Below are positions 47,834 through 58,491 of a stretch of 64,000 nt of DNA, piece after piece. The notes beneath the pieces were generated by a model. It was not told the DNA's origin. It did not search any database and worked only from the letters and a program-made list of their open reading frames with translations. The stretch comes from Kosakonia oryzendophytica (lineage in GTDB: Bacteria > Pseudomonadota > Gammaproteobacteria > Enterobacterales > Enterobacteriaceae), in contig NZ_FMAY01000007.1 in assembly GCF_900094925.1 (NCBI RefSeq), positions 186,001-250,000 on the forward strand. The letters are read 5' to 3'. The number at the start of each line of letters is the position of its first letter. The stretch's first letter is position 1. The position numbers and the translations under genes were made by a program.

Positions 47834-49369
47834 ATGCAAGATAAGTCGGCGTTTACGCCACCCAGCCTGCTGCTGGCGACTATCGCGTTGTCGCTGGCGA
47901 CTTTTATGCAGGTGCTGGACACCACCATCGCCAACGTCGCGCTGCCGACTATCGCCGGTAACCTTGGCGTCAGTTCCGATCAGGGCACGTGGGTTATCAC
48001 CTCGTTTGCGGTGTGCAACGCGATTGCGCTACCGCTGACCGGGTGGTTTACCCGTCGCTTTGGCCAGCTCAGGTTATTTGTCGGATCGGTGGCGCTGTTT
48101 ACCCTGACCTCGTTTCTGTGCGGTTTCGCCCACAGCATGACCGAGCTGATCATTTTCCGTGCGTTACAGGGCTTTTTTGCCGGACCGATGTTCCCGATGT
48201 GTCAGACGCTGCTGTTGGTGATTTTCCCCACCAGTAAACGCAGTGTGGCGCTGGCATTGCTGTCGATGGTAACGGTGGTTGCGCCGATTGTCGGACCGAT
48301 TACCGGTGGCTGGATCACCGATAACTACTCCTGGCCGTGGATTTTTTATATCAACGTGCCGATTGGCATTTTTGCCGCCGTGGTGGTGTGGACGCAACTG
48401 CGTGCCCGCGAAGAGACCACCGTTTCATCGCCTATCGATTATGTCGGCATTGTGCTGCTGGTGCTGGGTGTTGGGTTGTTGCAGGTGGTGCTGGATAAGG
48501 GCAACGATCTTGACTGGTTCGCCGCGCCGGAAATCATTGTCATGTCGGTACTGTCGGCGATTGCACTGGTGTCATTCGTGATCTGGGAACTGGGGGAACG
48601 CCATCCGATTGTTAATCTTCGGCTGTTTAAGGATCGTAACTTTGCCATCGGTACGCTGACGCTGACGCTGGGCTATGCCGCCTTTTTCGCCATTAACATT
48701 ATTTTGCCGCAGTGGCTGCAAACGCAAATGGGCTATACCGCCATCTGGGCGGGGCTTGCCGCTGCGCCGATGGGTTTTTTGCCGCTACTGCTGACGCCGT
48801 TTATTGGCCGCTATGCCAACAAAGTGGATTTGCGCATTCTCGCCACGCTGTCGTTTCTGACCATGGGCGTTTCCTGCCTGATCCGCGCGCAGTTTACTAC
48901 CAGCGTTGATTTCCGCACTGTGGCGGAAGTGCAGATGTTTATGGGTATCGGCGTGGCGTTTTTCTTTATGCCGATCACCACTATTGTGCTGTCGAACCTG
49001 CACGGCCAGGAAGTGGCGGAAGGGTCTGGCCTGGCCACTTTCTTCCGCGTATTGGGCGGTTCGTTTGCGTCTTCTCTGACCACCTGGATCTGGTCGCGAC
49101 GCGAGGTTTATCATCACGCGTCACTCACGGAGAGCGTGTCGGTCTACAACCCTGCGGCTATGGACTATCTGCATAAGATGGGTGGCGCAACGCAGCAGCA
49201 CCTGGCGGCGGTGGATAAAACCATTGAGCAGCAAGCGTATATGATGTCGACCATCGACTATTTCTGGCTGTTAGGCTGGGGCTTTATAGCATTGATGGTC
49301 GTGATTTGGTTTGCACGTCCTCCGTTTGTGCGTTCCGGTGCGCCGGGCGCGCCGTCGGCCGGGCATTAA
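47834..49369 (+). CDS. EmrB-like MFS drug efflux pump (DHA2, 14 TM)
   Basis: This 511-residue integral membrane protein carries DHA2-type motifs: LDTTIANVALPTIAG (motif D1), RFGQLRLF (motif A) and GPITGGWITDNYSW (motif C). About 14 hydrophobic segments are visible. With the EmrA-like protein it would extrude lipophilic drugs. GAGAGACGTT before the ATG is a modest ribosome site. Confidence 0.9.
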   Translation: MQDKSAFTPPSLLLATIALSLATFMQVLDTTIANVALPTIAGNLGVSSDQGTWVITSFAVCNAIALPLTGWFTRRFGQLRLFVGSVALFTLTSFLCGFAHSMTELIIFRALQGFFAGPMFPMCQTLLLVIFPTSKRSVALALLSMVTVVAPIVGPITGGWITDNYSWPWIFYINVPIGIFAAVVVWTQLRAREETTVSSPIDYVGIVLLVLGVGLLQVVLDKGNDLDWFAAPEIIVMSVLSAIALVSFVIWELGERHPIVNLRLFKDRNFAIGTLTLTLGYAAFFAINIILPQWLQTQMGYTAIWAGLAAAPMGFLPLLLTPFIGRYANKVDLRILATLSFLTMGVSCLIRAQFTTSVDFRTVAEVQMFMGIGVAFFFMPITTIVLSNLHGQEVAEGSGLATFFRVLGGSFASSLTTWIWSRREVYHHASLTESVSVYNPAAMDYLHKMGGATQQHLAAVDKTIEQQAYMMSTIDYFWLLGWGFIALMVVIWFARPPFVRSGAPGAPSAGH

Positions 49370-49389
49370 TTATCAACATGAGAAACGAT

Positions 49390-50625
49390 ATGGCACCCGA
49401 GTTACCTGGTCGTGATGGGCGTTTATTGCAACACCGTTCGTTTGTGGCGTTCTGGTTGGCGCGAACCAGCTCCAGCTTTGGTTTTCAGATGTTATCAATC
49501 ATTGTCGGCTGGCAGATTTACTCTCAGACGCACAGCGCGTTCTGGCTGGGGATGATTGGTCTGGTGCAGTTCTTTCCGTCGGTGACGCTGGCGTTGCCGG
49601 CCGGGCATATCGCCGACCAGTTTGACCGGCGGCGGGTGGTGTTGCTCGGGCAGATCTGTGAATGGGTGGCGATTGTGCTGCTGGCGTGGTTAACGTGGAA
49701 AGGCAATGCCAGCGTCGGCGTGATTTTGCTGCTGATTTTTGTGATTTCGTGCGCGAAAACCCTCGAATCACCGGCCATGGTCTCTATGCTGCCAGCGCTG
49801 GTACCGACGGCTATTTTACCGCGCGCAACGGCGGCAAACGCGGTGTCTGGCCAGGCGGCGCAGATTGTCGGTCCGGCGCTCGGCGGGTTTTTGTATGCCG
49901 CAGGTGCGGATGTGGTCTACCTCACCACCGCCGGGCTGTATCTGGTGTCGCTGTTATTGGTGATCACCCTGCGTTATGAACAGGCACAGCCGAAACGCAC
50001 CCCGGCCACGCTCTCATCACTGTTTGCGGGGGTGCACTTTATTCGTAACCGCCCGGACGTGTTAGGGGTTATCTCCCTCGATCTGTTTGCGGTACTGCTC
50101 GGCGGCGCGACGGCGTTGCTTCCCATTTTTGCTCACGATGTGCTGCATACCGGGCCGATTGGCTTAGGGTTGTTGCGCAGTGCGCCCGCGGTAGGTGCTC
50201 TGCTGGTGGGCTTCTGGTTAAGTCACCGTGCGCTGAATCGCCGCGTCGGGATGATCATGTTTTTCAGCGTTGCCGGTTTCGGCGTCGCCACACTGGTCTT
50301 CGCCTTCTCAAGCTGGATGTGGCTCTCCCTGCTGGCGCTGTTTGCGCTGGGCGGCTTTGATATGGTCAGCATGGTGATCCGTGGTTCACTGGTGCAACTG
50401 GATACGCCTGATGATATGCGCGGGCGCGTGAATGCGGTGAACTCCATCTTTATTAATACCTCTAACCAGCTTGGCGAATTTGAGTCCGGGATGCTGGCAG
50501 CCTGGCTCGGCGCGGTGCCGGCTGTGGCGATTGGCGGCATGGGTACGTTGATTGTAGTGGCGCTATGGATGAAGTGGTTCCCCGGTTTGCGCCATCGCCA
50601 GCGTCTGGAAAGTCGTGCAGGGTAG
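49390..50625 (+). CDS. MFS exporter, EntS-like (DHA3 type)
   Basis: This 411-residue protein with about 12 membrane segments resembles EntS-like and DHA3 exporters (FWLARTSSSFGFQMLSIIVG, ADQFDRRRVVLLGQ, AANAVSGQAAQIVGPALGGF). It follows emrB closely and is probably cotranscribed. ATG 49390 (MAPELPG) has GAG 7 bases upstream; ATG 49378 is also possible. Substrate is unknown; a siderophore or drug is plausible. Confidence 0.8.
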   Translation: MAPELPGRDGRLLQHRSFVAFWLARTSSSFGFQMLSIIVGWQIYSQTHSAFWLGMIGLVQFFPSVTLALPAGHIADQFDRRRVVLLGQICEWVAIVLLAWLTWKGNASVGVILLLIFVISCAKTLESPAMVSMLPALVPTAILPRATAANAVSGQAAQIVGPALGGFLYAAGADVVYLTTAGLYLVSLLLVITLRYEQAQPKRTPATLSSLFAGVHFIRNRPDVLGVISLDLFAVLLGGATALLPIFAHDVLHTGPIGLGLLRSAPAVGALLVGFWLSHRALNRRVGMIMFFSVAGFGVATLVFAFSSWMWLSLLALFALGGFDMVSMVIRGSLVQLDTPDDMRGRVNAVNSIFINTSNQLGEFESGMLAAWLGAVPAVAIGGMGTLIVVALWMKWFPGLRHRQRLESRAG

Positions 50626-50643
50626 GGCGTAAAACGCAAAAAG

Positions 50644-50670
50644 CACTGCCACGTGAAATGAGTGGCAGTG
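50644..50670 (-). terminator. terminator of the chemoreceptor gene
   Basis: CACTGCCAC (50644-50652) and GTGGCAGTG (50662-50670) pair. On the minus strand a GCTTTTTGCG tract follows; it ends the chemoreceptor transcript and lies past the MFS stop. Confidence 0.75.
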
Positions 50671-50735
50671 AAGGAGCCTGCAACCCTACCGGGAGAGTGG
50701 GAGCGGCAGGCCGGCGCGCGAAGCAATAGGCGTTA

Positions 50736-52376
50736 TCAGAAGGTTTCCCATCCGGTATCTCCCGAAGTGGCGGTCGCGGGTGTCAGCCGTGATGTCCGGC
50801 TAACGGCGCTGCGTGGCGCAGGGCTGTGTTGTGCGCCGGGCAGGCGGAAGACATTGACCATTTCCTGCAGTTTTGTCGCCTGGTCTTCCAGGCTGCCAGC
50901 GGCGGCTGTGGACTCCTGAACCAGTGCGGCGTTCTGCTGTGTGGTGGTATCCATTTCGCTCATCGCCTGGGCAATCTGCGAAATGCCGCGGTTTTGTTCG
51001 TCCGATGCGGCGGCAATTTCCTGCATCAGATCTTTCACCTGGGTTACCGAGTGGACTATGCCGTTCATGGTTTCCCCGGCGAGATCCACCTGGCGGGTAC
51101 CTTCTGCTACCTGCGCCACGGATTCGTGGATCAGGGTTTCAATCTCTTTAGCCGCCTGGGCGCTACGCTGGGCAAGAGAGCGGACTTCACCGGCTACCAC
51201 CGCAAATCCACGGCCCTGATCACCGGCGCGGGCCGCTTCGACGGCGGCGTTAAGCGCCAGGATGTTGGTCTGGAAGGCGATACCGTTAATCACTGAGGTA
51301 ATATCGGCAATACGGTGGGAACTGTCGCTGATATCTTTCATCCGCGCCACCGCCGTACTGACCACATTGCCACCCGTGCTGGCGCTGTCGGATGCCGCTA
51401 TTGCCAGCAGGCTTGCCTGTTGGGCGTTCTGCGCGTTCTGTTTTACGGTCGAGCTTAACTCTTCCATACTGGCGGCGGTTTCCACCACGGCCGCGGACTG
51501 CTGTTCAGTACGGGCAGCTAACTCATTGTTACCGACGGCAATCTGGTTTGCCGCTGTACTGACCGAATGCGACGCGGAACGTACCATTACCAGCGCTTCC
51601 GACATGCGGTTGAGCAGGGCGTTGAAGGCGGAGATGGCCATGCCGATTTCATCCTGACGACCGGCGTCGAGGTTTTGCTCAAGGTTCAGGTTTTCGCTGA
51701 TATTGACCATGCCGTCTTTCATCGCGTTAAGACGGTTGCGGATATTAAGCACGGTCAGCAAACCAAAGATACCGAGCACCAGCGTGGCGACCAGCGTTGC
51801 CCCGGCAGAAAGGATCATCGAATGCTGAATTAATGCTTTGTTAGCCTGGTTTGACTGTTCAACAAGTTGGGCGTTGTAGGCAATCTGGTCAGTGAAATCT
51901 TTCGCCAGCTGGCTAATTTTAGTGGCCACCATCCCCCCGGAACGCATAGTGGCTGCAATGGCGTTGCGATCGTTTGATTCGGAAATTTTAAAATATTGAT
52001 CCATCACGCCACGGAAACTTTCTAAATCAGCCTGGGTTTTCTTTGATAACTCCAGGTCGTGCTGATCGGAAATCAGGTCACTAAGGTAATGCTGGTGCAT
52101 AGCGGAAAGTTCATCATAGACTTTTATCGCTTCTTGTTTAATAGCATTCATCTCTGTATCGCTTTCAGCCAGCCCGTGCAAATAGAGCTGCGAACGTACC
52201 GAGGTGACTTTAAACATTTCTTTATTCATTGCATCCAGACTGGGTAATATATTGGCCTGGAAATATTCTGTTTCACTGCCGATTTTTGACAATGACATCA
52301 TGGCGATGACGTTGGTAACAATTAGGCTGATAATTAAAAGCGAAAAGGTCAGTAATAAACGCTTGGTAATGTTCAT
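50736..52376 (-). CDS. methyl-accepting chemotaxis protein (transmembrane)
   Basis: This 546-residue receptor has TM1 (about 6-28), a periplasmic four-helix-bundle-like domain, TM2 (about 190-212), HAMP, and a signalling hairpin ([20 protein letters not shown] and [17 protein letters not shown]). It ends in GWETF, a match to the NWETF pentapeptide that tethers CheR/CheB. ATG 52376 (MNITKRLL) has GGGAG upstream and is preferred over 52406. The ligand is unknown; the periplasmic domain differs from Tsr, Tar and Trg. Confidence 0.92.
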   Translation of the reverse strand: MNITKRLLLTFSLLIISLIVTNVIAMMSLSKIGSETEYFQANILPSLDAMNKEMFKVTSVRSQLYLHGLAESDTEMNAIKQEAIKVYDELSAMHQHYLSDLISDQHDLELSKKTQADLESFRGVMDQYFKISESNDRNAIAATMRSGGMVATKISQLAKDFTDQIAYNAQLVEQSNQANKALIQHSMILSAGATLVATLVLGIFGLLTVLNIRNRLNAMKDGMVNISENLNLEQNLDAGRQDEIGMAISAFNALLNRMSEALVMVRSASHSVSTAANQIAVGNNELAARTEQQSAAVVETAASMEELSSTVKQNAQNAQQASLLAIAASDSASTGGNVVSTAVARMKDISDSSHRIADITSVINGIAFQTNILALNAAVEAARAGDQGRGFAVVAGEVRSLAQRSAQAAKEIETLIHESVAQVAEGTRQVDLAGETMNGIVHSVTQVKDLMQEIAAASDEQNRGISQIAQAMSEMDTTTQQNAALVQESTAAAGSLEDQATKLQEMVNVFRLPGAQHSPAPRSAVSRTSRLTPATATSGDTGWETF

Positions 52377-52702
52377 AAATACTCCCGGTATTGTCAGTGC
52401 TATCATTCAATTTTTATGGAAAAAAGGTCAGGCGGGAGTCCTTCCACAACACATTGCCATATCTGTCTGGCATCACAACGAGGCTGTTTTGAGAATATAC
52501 CTTATATTTACTGATTCTTTTTAAATAATATTGTGGATGGTCTCACAAAAAAAGAAGCTTAAGAAATATTAAGGTATTGAATCTGCAAGATAAATTAATT
52601 ACTCTGCTACGTTTTATCTCCATCATGGCGCTTATTTCTATTGATATCCCTTTGCCGGCGACCCGTCAAAGGGATAACAAATAAATAACTGGCGTTATTA
52701 CA
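52377..52702. other. intergenic region between chemoreceptor genes
   Basis: These 326 bases hold the promoter of the downstream chemoreceptor. I found no exact sigma-28 match. A hairpin lies at 52645-52676 (TATCCCTTTG pairing with CAAAGGGATA), likely the 3' end of the FIST receptor mRNA. Confidence 0.5.
52645..52676 (-). terminator. hairpin after the FIST chemoreceptor gene
   Basis: TATCCCTTTG and CAAAGGGATA form a perfect 10-bp stem with a 12-base loop, 26 bases after the gene stop. The T-tract is missing, so termination strength is uncertain. Confidence 0.6.
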
Positions 52703-54676
52703 TTAATGATGCTCATGTCGCGTCGAGAGTTTTTGTAATACCGTAAGCTGTGCAACGGCTTCCTGCATAGCATCCATTCCGGAGGTTAATGCATGCAGGC
52801 TACTCAGATGTTTGGCTATATTCTCACGCTCATGGGTTGTTTTATTACTCATCGCGGCAATGGTGTCAGCGGCAGTAATAGAGTGCTGTGCCATATTACT
52901 GGCAGTTTCAACGGTATTGTTGGCGACAGCGCGAATACGCGAAATGGTGCTTACTGCCTGATTAATATTTTCTGCCGTCGCATCCGCCTGTTCTTTAGAG
53001 GAGTGCGCGAGTCGCCTGACTTCGGTTGCCACCACTGCAAAACCCCGCCCGGCCTCACCGGCACGCGCCGCTTCTACGGCGGCATTCAATGACAGCAAGT
53101 TGGTCTGGAAGGCAATATTGCTGATACCGCTGGTAATGTCATTTATACCCGCAGAAATTTTTTCCAGATCGTCCAGCCCCTCGACTAAACGGTTCTGTGC
53201 TTCCTGGCTCTGCATGGCGATATCACTGATGGAGCGAATACTGCTTTCGGCCATGCCCAGTGTTTCATTCTGGGTTTGTGTTGCTGCTTCCAGCATGGGC
53301 AGTGCTGCCATCAGTGGCGCCAGTTTTTGCTGATAGGCGACCACGCGGTTAATCACTCCGGTCTGGAAATCATTGAGCGCCTCCCAGCGGCGCAGCGCAC
53401 GTTGGGCGTAATGCCCGGCATAGCTGGCATATTCCACAGGGAAGTGGGTCATGGCTTTGACGTTATGGTTAAAAAATACCAGCGCCGATAAGGTCTGGTT
53501 AATCGGCACGCCGAGAATTTCGCCGAAGCTGGAGAAACCCGCCGCCGGTAAGCCTTTAAAGAAATGGGCGTTGTGCAACTGTGACTCGCTGCCGAGGCGG
53601 CGCAAGACACAGTCGTTCATCAGGATTGCCGCAGGTTTGCCCAGCGGGGTAATAAAGTTCTTCCAGTCGTGCAGGGTGGCTTGTTTAAAATCGGTCTCTT
53701 CCAGCAGATGCAGGCGGTCGCCAAACTCCAGGTCGCAGAAAAAATGCACGCCGTCGTCGTCAATTTTGGCCACCGAGCGGATAAAATACTCATCACCGAC
53801 TTTTACGCCGAATGTTAATCCCTTCAGCCCCTCTGTCAGGTGCTGCTCATCGCAATGCAAATGTTCCGCCAGCGCGGTCGTGAAGTATTGCTGTTTTCCC
53901 TGTTCATCAAAGACTGACGTGACCGTGCGCGCGACCGGATCGGCCTGCGCGATAAGCCAGCTTTTTTTGAGTGGCTTAAAGTTCTGGCTTTTAAAGGGGG
54001 CGAAGGATTTACCGGCTGCCATTTTACAAAAAATGATCACCGCTTTGCCTTGCAACACCTTACCGCCCACGCTTATCCACGTACCGTCAAACGCCAGTTT
54101 ACCGCCCGCAGAGCCGCCAATGGTCAGACATGGAAAACGGCCGCTCTTATACCAGGCCTGCATCAGGAACCCTTCGGACGCGGACAAGCCATCGCAATAG
54201 ATCATGGCAAATGTGCGGTCTGAAGAGAGCGGCATTTTGACCTGCAACCTGTCCAGCTCTTGCGTAATGGCTTTAATGCGATCGGTCGCGGTATGGGTGT
54301 TTTTAACATGTAGATCAACGATATGCACTTCGTGCTCAGCGATCAGATTGTCCGGCAACATCAGCCAACTGCCTTGTTGTCCGGCGCCATCGCAATAGGT
54401 GGTTTCCCGGCAACTGCTACTCAGTGCGCCGCTGGAAGAGAGCGTAACAACTGTTAAATGTGAAGAGGAGAAACGCTGCCAGGCCTGACTGACACGGGCA
54501 TAATCGGCATTGGGCGGCACAAACGTCATCAAAATGCCTGCTGCGTGATTACTTAACCCCGCAGCGGCCAATGTTGCGGGCATAGCCTGACAATCATAAG
54601 TACCATTGGCGGGATGGTGACGACCGCGAAGCAGGGAGGCGCCAGGAATTTTTTTTATCGCCGTGAGTACAGACAT
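52703..54676 (-). CDS. cytosolic FIST-domain methyl-accepting chemotaxis protein
   Basis: This 657-residue protein has no membrane segment or HAMP. Residues about 30-230 and 240-380 form FIST_N and FIST_C sensory domains ([36 protein letters not shown]). Residues about 440-650 form a short receptor signalling domain with the conserved tip [20 protein letters not shown] and [19 protein letters not shown] domains are proposed to bind small ligands such as amino acids. It lacks the C-terminal NWETF pentapeptide. It lies upstream of another chemoreceptor gene. Confidence 0.85.
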   Translation of the reverse strand: MSVLTAIKKIPGASLLRGRHHPANGTYDCQAMPATLAAAGLSNHAAGILMTFVPPNADYARVSQAWQRFSSSHLTVVTLSSSGALSSSCRETTYCDGAGQQGSWLMLPDNLIAEHEVHIVDLHVKNTHTATDRIKAITQELDRLQVKMPLSSDRTFAMIYCDGLSASEGFLMQAWYKSGRFPCLTIGGSAGGKLAFDGTWISVGGKVLQGKAVIIFCKMAAGKSFAPFKSQNFKPLKKSWLIAQADPVARTVTSVFDEQGKQQYFTTALAEHLHCDEQHLTEGLKGLTFGVKVGDEYFIRSVAKIDDDGVHFFCDLEFGDRLHLLEETDFKQATLHDWKNFITPLGKPAAILMNDCVLRRLGSESQLHNAHFFKGLPAAGFSSFGEILGVPINQTLSALVFFNHNVKAMTHFPVEYASYAGHYAQRALRRWEALNDFQTGVINRVVAYQQKLAPLMAALPMLEAATQTQNETLGMAESSIRSISDIAMQSQEAQNRLVEGLDDLEKISAGINDITSGISNIAFQTNLLSLNAAVEAARAGEAGRGFAVVATEVRRLAHSSKEQADATAENINQAVSTISRIRAVANNTVETASNMAQHSITAADTIAAMSNKTTHERENIAKHLSSLHALTSGMDAMQEAVAQLTVLQKLSTRHEHH

Positions 54677-55579
54677 ATTTCACCTTTGTTTTTATTGGGT
54701 TAATCAACAAATTGTAGGGCGGACATCCTGGTGAATTTATGGGGCTAAACGGCTAATCCTTGCGATAGCGCTTATGGTATTAATCGTAAGTCTGCGATCT
54801 ATTTTTTATTATTCATTCTGCAATGTTATCGCCTATCGCTTACAAAACTTTAATAGATTATTCACAAATGCTGCTGCTCTCTTGGTCGGATCATTATTAT
54901 TTGTTTGGTGCCGGAAATTGTGCTGTCGACAATGTGATCTTGCTCATAAGAACATTCTCAATTCATGGGTTGTACTGGGAATAATATATCCCTTAATTAT
55001 GAAGCGGTTGGTTTCCTGCCAGTTTTCACTTCTTTTTTAGTCAGTTGATTAAGTCGTTATTTTAAGGCGTAAATATTTTTCAGCGCCATCCTGCGCCAGG
55101 ATAATGGCCCTCTCTTCATCAAAGTGCTGTTGCGGTGGTGAATGTTTTGCTCACTTTCTAAGCATAGATAACGTGAATACCGTACTGATAAATGTGAGTC
55201 GACAGTGACGGGAAAAAAGAAACGCCGCTGGTTCTGTCCGTTAATAACCCTTCGTGAATGTTCCCGATAATAAAAAAAGAAAGCTAGCGAAAATTTTCTT
55301 TTTTATCAGGTGATGATTTATTTTTTACGCCGTTGCGCTTGTTGTTTTTGTATTATTGTTCTATGCATGTTCGTTTCTGTTGTTATCTTGTTTTTGCTCT
55401 ATTCTTTATAGGGTGTTGATGATTTGCATGGCGATTTTTAAATAGTCAGGGCATCAATGTTTTTATCATTCAGTAAAAGGTAGTGAGTGCATAAATGATT
55501 ATTTTTGTGTTTATGCTCGCTCATTTTTATTACGGCTTCGTCAGTCAGTATTGGCTTGTTATTTACGGGAGAACACGCA
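54677..55579. other. long AT-rich intergenic region
   Basis: About 900 bases of low-GC DNA without a convincing gene. An 88-codon plus-strand frame at 54774-55040 is hydrophobic but has no ribosome site. A weak A/T stem (AAAAAAGAAA with TTTTCTTTTTT) lies at 55272-55304. The base composition differs strongly from flanking genes, suggesting regulatory or remnant DNA. Confidence 0.45.
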
Positions 55580-56773
55580 ATGAGAGCACTTACCTGGCAT
55601 GGTCCGCATCGTGTGAAAGTTGAAAACATGCCCGATCCGGCTTTAGCCGCGCCGGACGATATCATCCTGCGCGTGACGGCAACCGCGATCTGCGGTTCCG
55701 ATTTGCATCTTTATCGCGGCAAAATACCCGGCACGCATCATGGAGATATTTTCGGGCATGAATTTATGGGGGAGGTCGTTGAGGCAGGCCCCGAAGTGAA
55801 AGCCGTCAGCAAAGGCGATCGCGTGGTTATCCCATTTGTTATCGCTTGTGGAGACTGCTTTTTCTGTCGTCTGCAACAATATGCTGCGTGCGAAAAGACC
55901 AATAGTGGCAAAGGCGCGACGCTGAACCGCAAAACCATTACGCCGCCTGCCGCCCTCTTTGGCTACAGCGATATGTATGGCGGGATACCCGGCGGTCAGG
56001 CCGAATATGTGCGGGTGCCAAAAGCCAATACCGGGCCATTTAAAGTGCCGGATACCCTGCCGGATGAGAAAGTCTTATTTCTCTCCGATATCCTCCCTAC
56101 GGCCTGGCAGGCAGTTAAAAATGCTGAGGTCAAACAGGGCTCAAGTGTTGCGATTTACGGTGCAGGGCCGGTGGGACTGCTGACGGCGGCATGCGCGCGA
56201 CTGAATGGCGCAGAACAGATTTTTATCATTGATCATAATGATTACCGGCTGGCGTTCGCACAGCAACGCTACGGCGCAATCCCCATTAACTTTGATAAAA
56301 ACGACGATCCTGCCGCCTGGATAATTGAGCAGACGCCGGGCAATCGGGGCGTGGACGCGGTGATTGATGCCGTTGGCTTTGAAGCGAAAGGGAGCCTGAC
56401 CGAAACGGTGCTAAGCACCTTGAAAATCGAAGGCAGCAGCGGGAAAGCGCTCAGACAGTGTATTGCTGCTGTGCGCCGCGGTGGAATTGTCAGCGTGCCT
56501 GGTGTGTATGCCGGGTTTATTCATGGCTTCCTGTTCGGCGACGCCTTTGATAAAGGCCTCACCTTTAAAATGGGCCAGACGCATGTTCACGCTTACTTAC
56601 CGGATCTGCTTAACCTGATTGAGCAAGGGCATCTGACGCCAGAAGAGATCGTCACACACCATATGCCGCTGGAAGAGGCGGCGCGTGGTTATGAAATCTT
56701 CGAAAAACGCCAGGAAGAGTGCCGCAAGGTGATCCTGGTGCCAGGCATGAGCGCCGCAAAGGCGACACTGTAA
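55580..56773 (+). CDS. zinc-containing alcohol dehydrogenase, formaldehyde-dehydrogenase-like
   Basis: This 397-residue medium-chain dehydrogenase has catalytic zinc residues in [10 protein letters not shown] and GHEFMGE, structural cysteines in CGDCFFC, and NAD site [12 protein letters not shown]. It belongs to the glutathione-independent formaldehyde/threonine-like dehydrogenase group by its long insertion around [17 protein letters not shown] 55580 has GGGAGAA before it and is preferred over the ATG at 55505. It is followed 57 bases later by a CinA-like amidase gene. Confidence 0.85.
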   Translation: MRALTWHGPHRVKVENMPDPALAAPDDIILRVTATAICGSDLHLYRGKIPGTHHGDIFGHEFMGEVVEAGPEVKAVSKGDRVVIPFVIACGDCFFCRLQQYAACEKTNSGKGATLNRKTITPPAALFGYSDMYGGIPGGQAEYVRVPKANTGPFKVPDTLPDEKVLFLSDILPTAWQAVKNAEVKQGSSVAIYGAGPVGLLTAACARLNGAEQIFIIDHNDYRLAFAQQRYGAIPINFDKNDDPAAWIIEQTPGNRGVDAVIDAVGFEAKGSLTETVLSTLKIEGSSGKALRQCIAAVRRGGIVSVPGVYAGFIHGFLFGDAFDKGLTFKMGQTHVHAYLPDLLNLIEQGHLTPEEIVTHHMPLEEAARGYEIFEKRQEECRKVILVPGMSAAKATL

Positions 56774-56830
56774 GTTGGTTTCACGGCGGTGGAAGTCAGC
56801 ACCGCCCTATTTACACAGAGGGAGGAAGTG

Positions 56831-57337
56831 ATGACGACACCGTCTCTATCTATCGCCAATGAACTGGGGCGATTGTTACAGGAAAAAAAGCTGCAACTGG
56901 CGACTGCGGAGTCGTGTACCGGCGGACTGATAGCCTCTGCGTTGTGCGCGGCAGAAAATACTCCGGCGTTCTACGGTTGCGGGTTTATCACCTATACCGA
57001 CGAGGCGAAAATTCGATTGCTTGAGGTCAGCGCCGGGACGATAGCAACGCACACGGCGGTGAGCGAACAGGCGGTAAAAGAGATGGCCGCAGGTGCACAG
57101 CAACGTTCGGGGGCGCATGTCAGCCTGGCGGTAAGTGGTTATGCCGGGCCGGAGGGGGGAGAAGATGGCACGCCAGTGGGCACCATCTGGTTTGCATGGC
57201 AGCTTCCCGACAATACGCTTTCGACGAAAGTGAAGCATTTTGACGGCGACAGTGAAGCGATTATTAAGCAAGCGACAAGTTATGCCATGGGAACATTAAT
57301 CATGTTATTAGCCGGGTACGGTGAGGCCAGGGAATAA
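56831..57337 (+). CDS. CinA-like nicotinamide-nucleotide amidohydrolase (PncC-like)
   Basis: This 168-residue protein is the C-terminal CinA domain (TAESCTGGLIASAL, GFITYTDEAKI, AVSGYAGPEGG). PncC hydrolyses nicotinamide mononucleotide to nicotinate mononucleotide in NAD recycling. E. coli has two such proteins (PncC/YgaD and YdeJ); this one is divergent, so the exact activity is inferred. GGGAGGAAG precedes the ATG. It is convergent with the DUF2474 gene, with 6 bases between stops. Confidence 0.85.
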   Translation: MTTPSLSIANELGRLLQEKKLQLATAESCTGGLIASALCAAENTPAFYGCGFITYTDEAKIRLLEVSAGTIATHTAVSEQAVKEMAAGAQQRSGAHVSLAVSGYAGPEGGEDGTPVGTIWFAWQLPDNTLSTKVKHFDGDSEAIIKQATSYAMGTLIMLLAGYGEARE

Positions 57338-57343
57338 CCTTTT

Positions 57344-57481
57344 TTAGCCAGTACGAAGACCGGCGAATGACATCAGAAGTTTAATCAATGTGCTGGCAAT
57401 AAAAAGTGCCAGCACGCTACTGAACCACAAAAAAATAAACCACATCACTTTTCTGGCGGTGGCCTGAGGTTTATTTAACAT
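57344..57481 (-). CDS. DUF2474 small membrane protein, bd oxidase accessory subunit
   Basis: This 45-residue peptide (MLNKPQATARKVMWFIFLWF, then one membrane helix) fits DUF2474, small proteins encoded at the end of CIO-type cytochrome bd operons and comparable to CydX. Its ATG overlaps the subunit II stop by one base (TGATG). It also lies inside a longer out-of-phase frame that overlaps subunit II and is a shadow. Confidence 0.8.
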   Translation of the reverse strand: MLNKPQATARKVMWFIFLWFSSVLALFIASTLIKLLMSFAGLRTG

Positions 57482-58491
57482 CAGTGATATCCCTCCCCGG
57501 GATGAATTTTCCCGCGAAACACGTAATAACTCCATGAGGTATATACCAGGATCAGGGGAATGATCAGCAGTGCACCTACCAGCATAAATCCCTGACTTTG
57601 CGCCGGAGCGGCGGCTTGCCACAGTGAAATATCCGGCGGAATAATATTCGGCCATATACTGATGCCAAGGCCGCTGAAACCGAGAAAGATGAGCCCAAGC
57701 GTGAGGATAAAAGGCAACATGTGGTAGTGGGGCTGTTGCAGCATTCGCCAGAGGCAGAGGCTCAGTATCACAACCAGTAACGGAACGGGGGCAAAAAACC
57801 ACAGATTGGGCAGGCTGAACCAGCGCAGGGCAATATCGCTGTGTGCCAACGGAGTCCAGATACTGATAACGGCGATGGCCAGCAATAAGGCGAGCAGCAG
57901 CGTCCTGGCAGCTGTGCGCATCGTATACTGCAAATTCCCCACACTCTTCATGACCAGCCAGGTGGAGCCGAGCATGGCGTAGGCGACAACCAGCCCGATG
58001 CCGCAAAACAGATTAAACGGCGTAAGCCAGTCCAAAGCACCGCCGCTGAAGGTGCGCTCGCTGACAGGGAAACCGTTGATCACCGCGCCGACAACGATCC
58101 CTTGTGTAAACGTGGCGAGCAGGGAGCCCGCGAAGAAAGACCTGTCCCAAAACGATTTGTGAGCGGGCGTTGCTTTAAAGCGGAACTCAAACGCAACGCC
58201 GCGAAAAATCAGCCCGATCAACATCAGCGTGAGAGGAATCGCCAGGGCATCGGCAATCACCGCATAGGCGAGGGGAAATGCGCCAAAGAGTCCGGCGCCG
58301 CCCAGGACCAGCCAGGTTTCGTTGCCATCCCATACCGGAGCGACGCTGTTCACCATAATGTCGCGTTCAAGCGGATCCTGAATCGCAGGGAAAAGAATGC
58401 CAATCCCCAGATCGAAACCGTCCATTACGATGTACATCAGCGTGGCGAAAACGATAATGACAAACCAGATCAGTGATAAGTCGATACCCAT
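57481..58491 (-). CDS. cytochrome bd (CIO-type) quinol oxidase subunit II, second operon
   Basis: This 336-residue membrane protein has the family landmarks LMYIVMDGFDLGIGILFPA, VWDGNETWLVLGGAGLFGA and the terminal YTSWSYYVFRGKI. Its ATG overlaps the subunit I stop (TAATG). It is clearly a different gene from the copy at 35978-36964. Confidence 0.9.
   Translation of the reverse strand: MGIDLSLIWFVIIVFATLMYIVMDGFDLGIGILFPAIQDPLERDIMVNSVAPVWDGNETWLVLGGAGLFGAFPLAYAVIADALAIPLTLMLIGLIFRGVAFEFRFKATPAHKSFWDRSFFAGSLLATFTQGIVVGAVINGFPVSERTFSGGALDWLTPFNLFCGIGLVVAYAMLGSTWLVMKSVGNLQYTMRTAARTLLLALLLAIAVISIWTPLAHSDIALRWFSLPNLWFFAPVPLLVVILSLCLWRMLQQPHYHMLPFILTLGLIFLGFSGLGISIWPNIIPPDISLWQAAAPAQSQGFMLVGALLIIPLILVYTSWSYYVFRGKIHPGEGYH

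Noticed and set aside
52377-52702. sigma-28 (FliA) promoter for the chemoreceptor genes
   Set aside because: No close match to TAAA-N15-GCCGATAA was found upstream of either receptor gene.
54774-55040. 88-codon hydrophobic plus-strand frame
   Set aside because: In AT-rich DNA, hydrophobic frames arise by chance; no ribosome site.
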